Source of the DNA: Mageeibacillus sp. UBA5436
GTDB lineage: Bacteria; Bacillota; Clostridia; Saccharofermentanales; DTU023
Direction: 5' to 3'
NCBI GenBank assembly: GCA_002427545.1
Contig: DIRM01000048.1
Span: 1 to 7,479, forward strand
Length of the DNA stretch: 7,479 nt
Part shown: piece after piece, positions 7,094 through 7,479 of the stretch
Layout: each line of letters opens with the position of its first letter
Position numbering within the stretch: position 1 is the stretch's first letter
Position numbers and translations under genes: made by a program
The notes under the pieces: generated by a model
The model's input: only the letters and a program-made list of their open reading frames with translations
Databases searched by the model: none
Told to the model about the DNA's origin: nothing

Positions 7094-7390
7094 ATGATGA
7101 ATAATAAAAAAGATTACTCAGATGATGATGGTAAAGTTTATGCAGATATGTCTGCTTTGGATGACATTTCTCCTAAACTTTCTTTGAATAGAAAGCCCAA
7201 AAAGAAAAAAGAAAAATTAGATTCTCAAGGTTATCCTATTAAAGATTCAAATAATCCGATTAAACTTACAAAAGAAGAAAAAAGAGAAATCGCTAAAGGT
7301 GTAATTAAAGCACATCTTCTTTACGCTTTAATGGGTATTATTTTACTCTGTCTTGTATTTTTTATTATTTTTAAACTTTGGTTAAGATGA
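7094..7390 (+). CDS. Small single-pass membrane protein, unknown function
   Basis: I do not recognise this 98-residue protein as a named family. It has an acidic start (DYSDDDGKVYADMSALDD, 7-24), a strongly basic middle (KPKKKKEK, 34-41), a charged segment with LTKEEKREIAKG (58-69), and one strongly hydrophobic C-terminal helix (about 74-93) ending in KLWLR. The charge pattern predicts the N-terminal 70 residues in the cytoplasm and a very short outside tail. DDGKVYADMS loosely resembles a DDGR-x-IA-x-M motif I recall from small hypothetical proteins of Bacillota; this is from memory and unverified. It follows oppF by eight bases and precedes the operon terminator, so it is very likely co-transcribed. 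No clear Shine-Dalgarno is visible before the start; two adjacent ATGs (7094 and 7097) are possible. A role in transporter assembly or control is a guess from position only. Confidence 0.75.
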   Translation: MMNNKKDYSDDDGKVYADMSALDDISPKLSLNRKPKKKKEKLDSQGYPIKDSNNPIKLTKEEKREIAKGVIKAHLLYALMGIILLCLVFFIIFKLWLR

Positions 7391-7416
7391 TTTTAAAAAA
7401 ATCTAAAAAATAAAAT

Positions 7417-7451
7417 GCTGATTCTTATTTTTAAGAAATCAGCTTTTTTTT
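7417..7451 (+). terminator. Rho-independent terminator of the operon
   Basis: GCTGATT (7417-7423) pairs with AATCAGC (7437-7443); after a single bulged A (7436), CTT pairs with AAG around a six-base loop. Eight T follow (7444-7451), and A-residues before the stem suit a terminator. It begins 26 bases after the last stop codon, with no gene between, so it closes the transcript after the small membrane protein gene. The remaining bases to the window end (7452-7479) are AT-rich and show nothing recognisable. Confidence 0.88.
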
Positions 7452-7479
7452 CTTTATAATTAATCATTTAATCATTTTC

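Noticed and set aside
2578..7451. Shared GCTGAT/ATCAGC core in the two terminator stems as a possible repeat family
   Set aside because: Only six bases per arm are shared and flanks differ; chance similarity of two hairpins is sufficient.
1..7479. CRISPR array, tRNA/rRNA, riboswitch, insertion sequence or novel defence system
   Set aside because: No direct-repeat array, transposase, terminal inverted repeats or structured leader was seen; coding density is nearly complete and explained by one transporter operon.

Overview
The window holds one complete ABC importer operon of the Opp/Dpp (oligopeptide/dipeptide) type, all on the + strand. The order is substrate-binding lipoprotein, OppB-type permease, OppC-type permease, OppD-type ATPase, OppF-type ATPase, and then a small single-pass membrane protein that I do not recognise. 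The DNA is AT-rich. The genes have purine-rich Shine-Dalgarno sites at good spacing, and the binding protein has a lipoprotein signal with its cysteine at residue 25. Terminators are the hairpin-plus-T-tract type. TGA is used only as a stop. This fits a low-GC Bacillota (Firmicutes) bacterium, most likely an anaerobic clostridial relative; the genus cannot be told from the sequence.

Layout: 1-84 is a short leader with the oppA ribosome-binding site but no convincing promoter. 85-2553 is the 822-residue binding protein. A perfect 10-bp hairpin followed by five T (2578-2611) lies between it and the permease genes, where it probably acts as a partial terminator or as a 3'-end stabiliser. 2629-3630 and 3643-4755 encode the two permeases, 4785-6071 and 6075-7085 the two ATPases, and 7094-7390 the 98-residue membrane protein. 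A second hairpin with eight T (7417-7451) closes the operon. After the first hairpin, gaps between genes are 3 to 29 bases, so these genes are almost certainly co-transcribed.

Working model: the lipoprotein captures a substrate, probably a peptide, on the outer face of the membrane and delivers it to the OppB-OppC channel. The OppD-OppF pair hydrolyses ATP on the cytoplasmic side. Both ATPases keep all their nucleotide-binding motifs and a four-cysteine motif in the C-terminal region that binds an iron-sulfur cluster in relatives. The substrate cannot be fixed from sequence, because the same family also carries nickel, opines and oligosaccharides.

This is mostly an ordinary transporter operon, and I found no new defence, mobile or RNA system. 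The points worth a second look are: the unknown small membrane protein at the end, a roughly 175-residue insertion in the binding protein, a 55-residue charged N-terminal extension on OppD, an extra cysteine in the OppD metal motif, and the hairpin between oppA and oppB.
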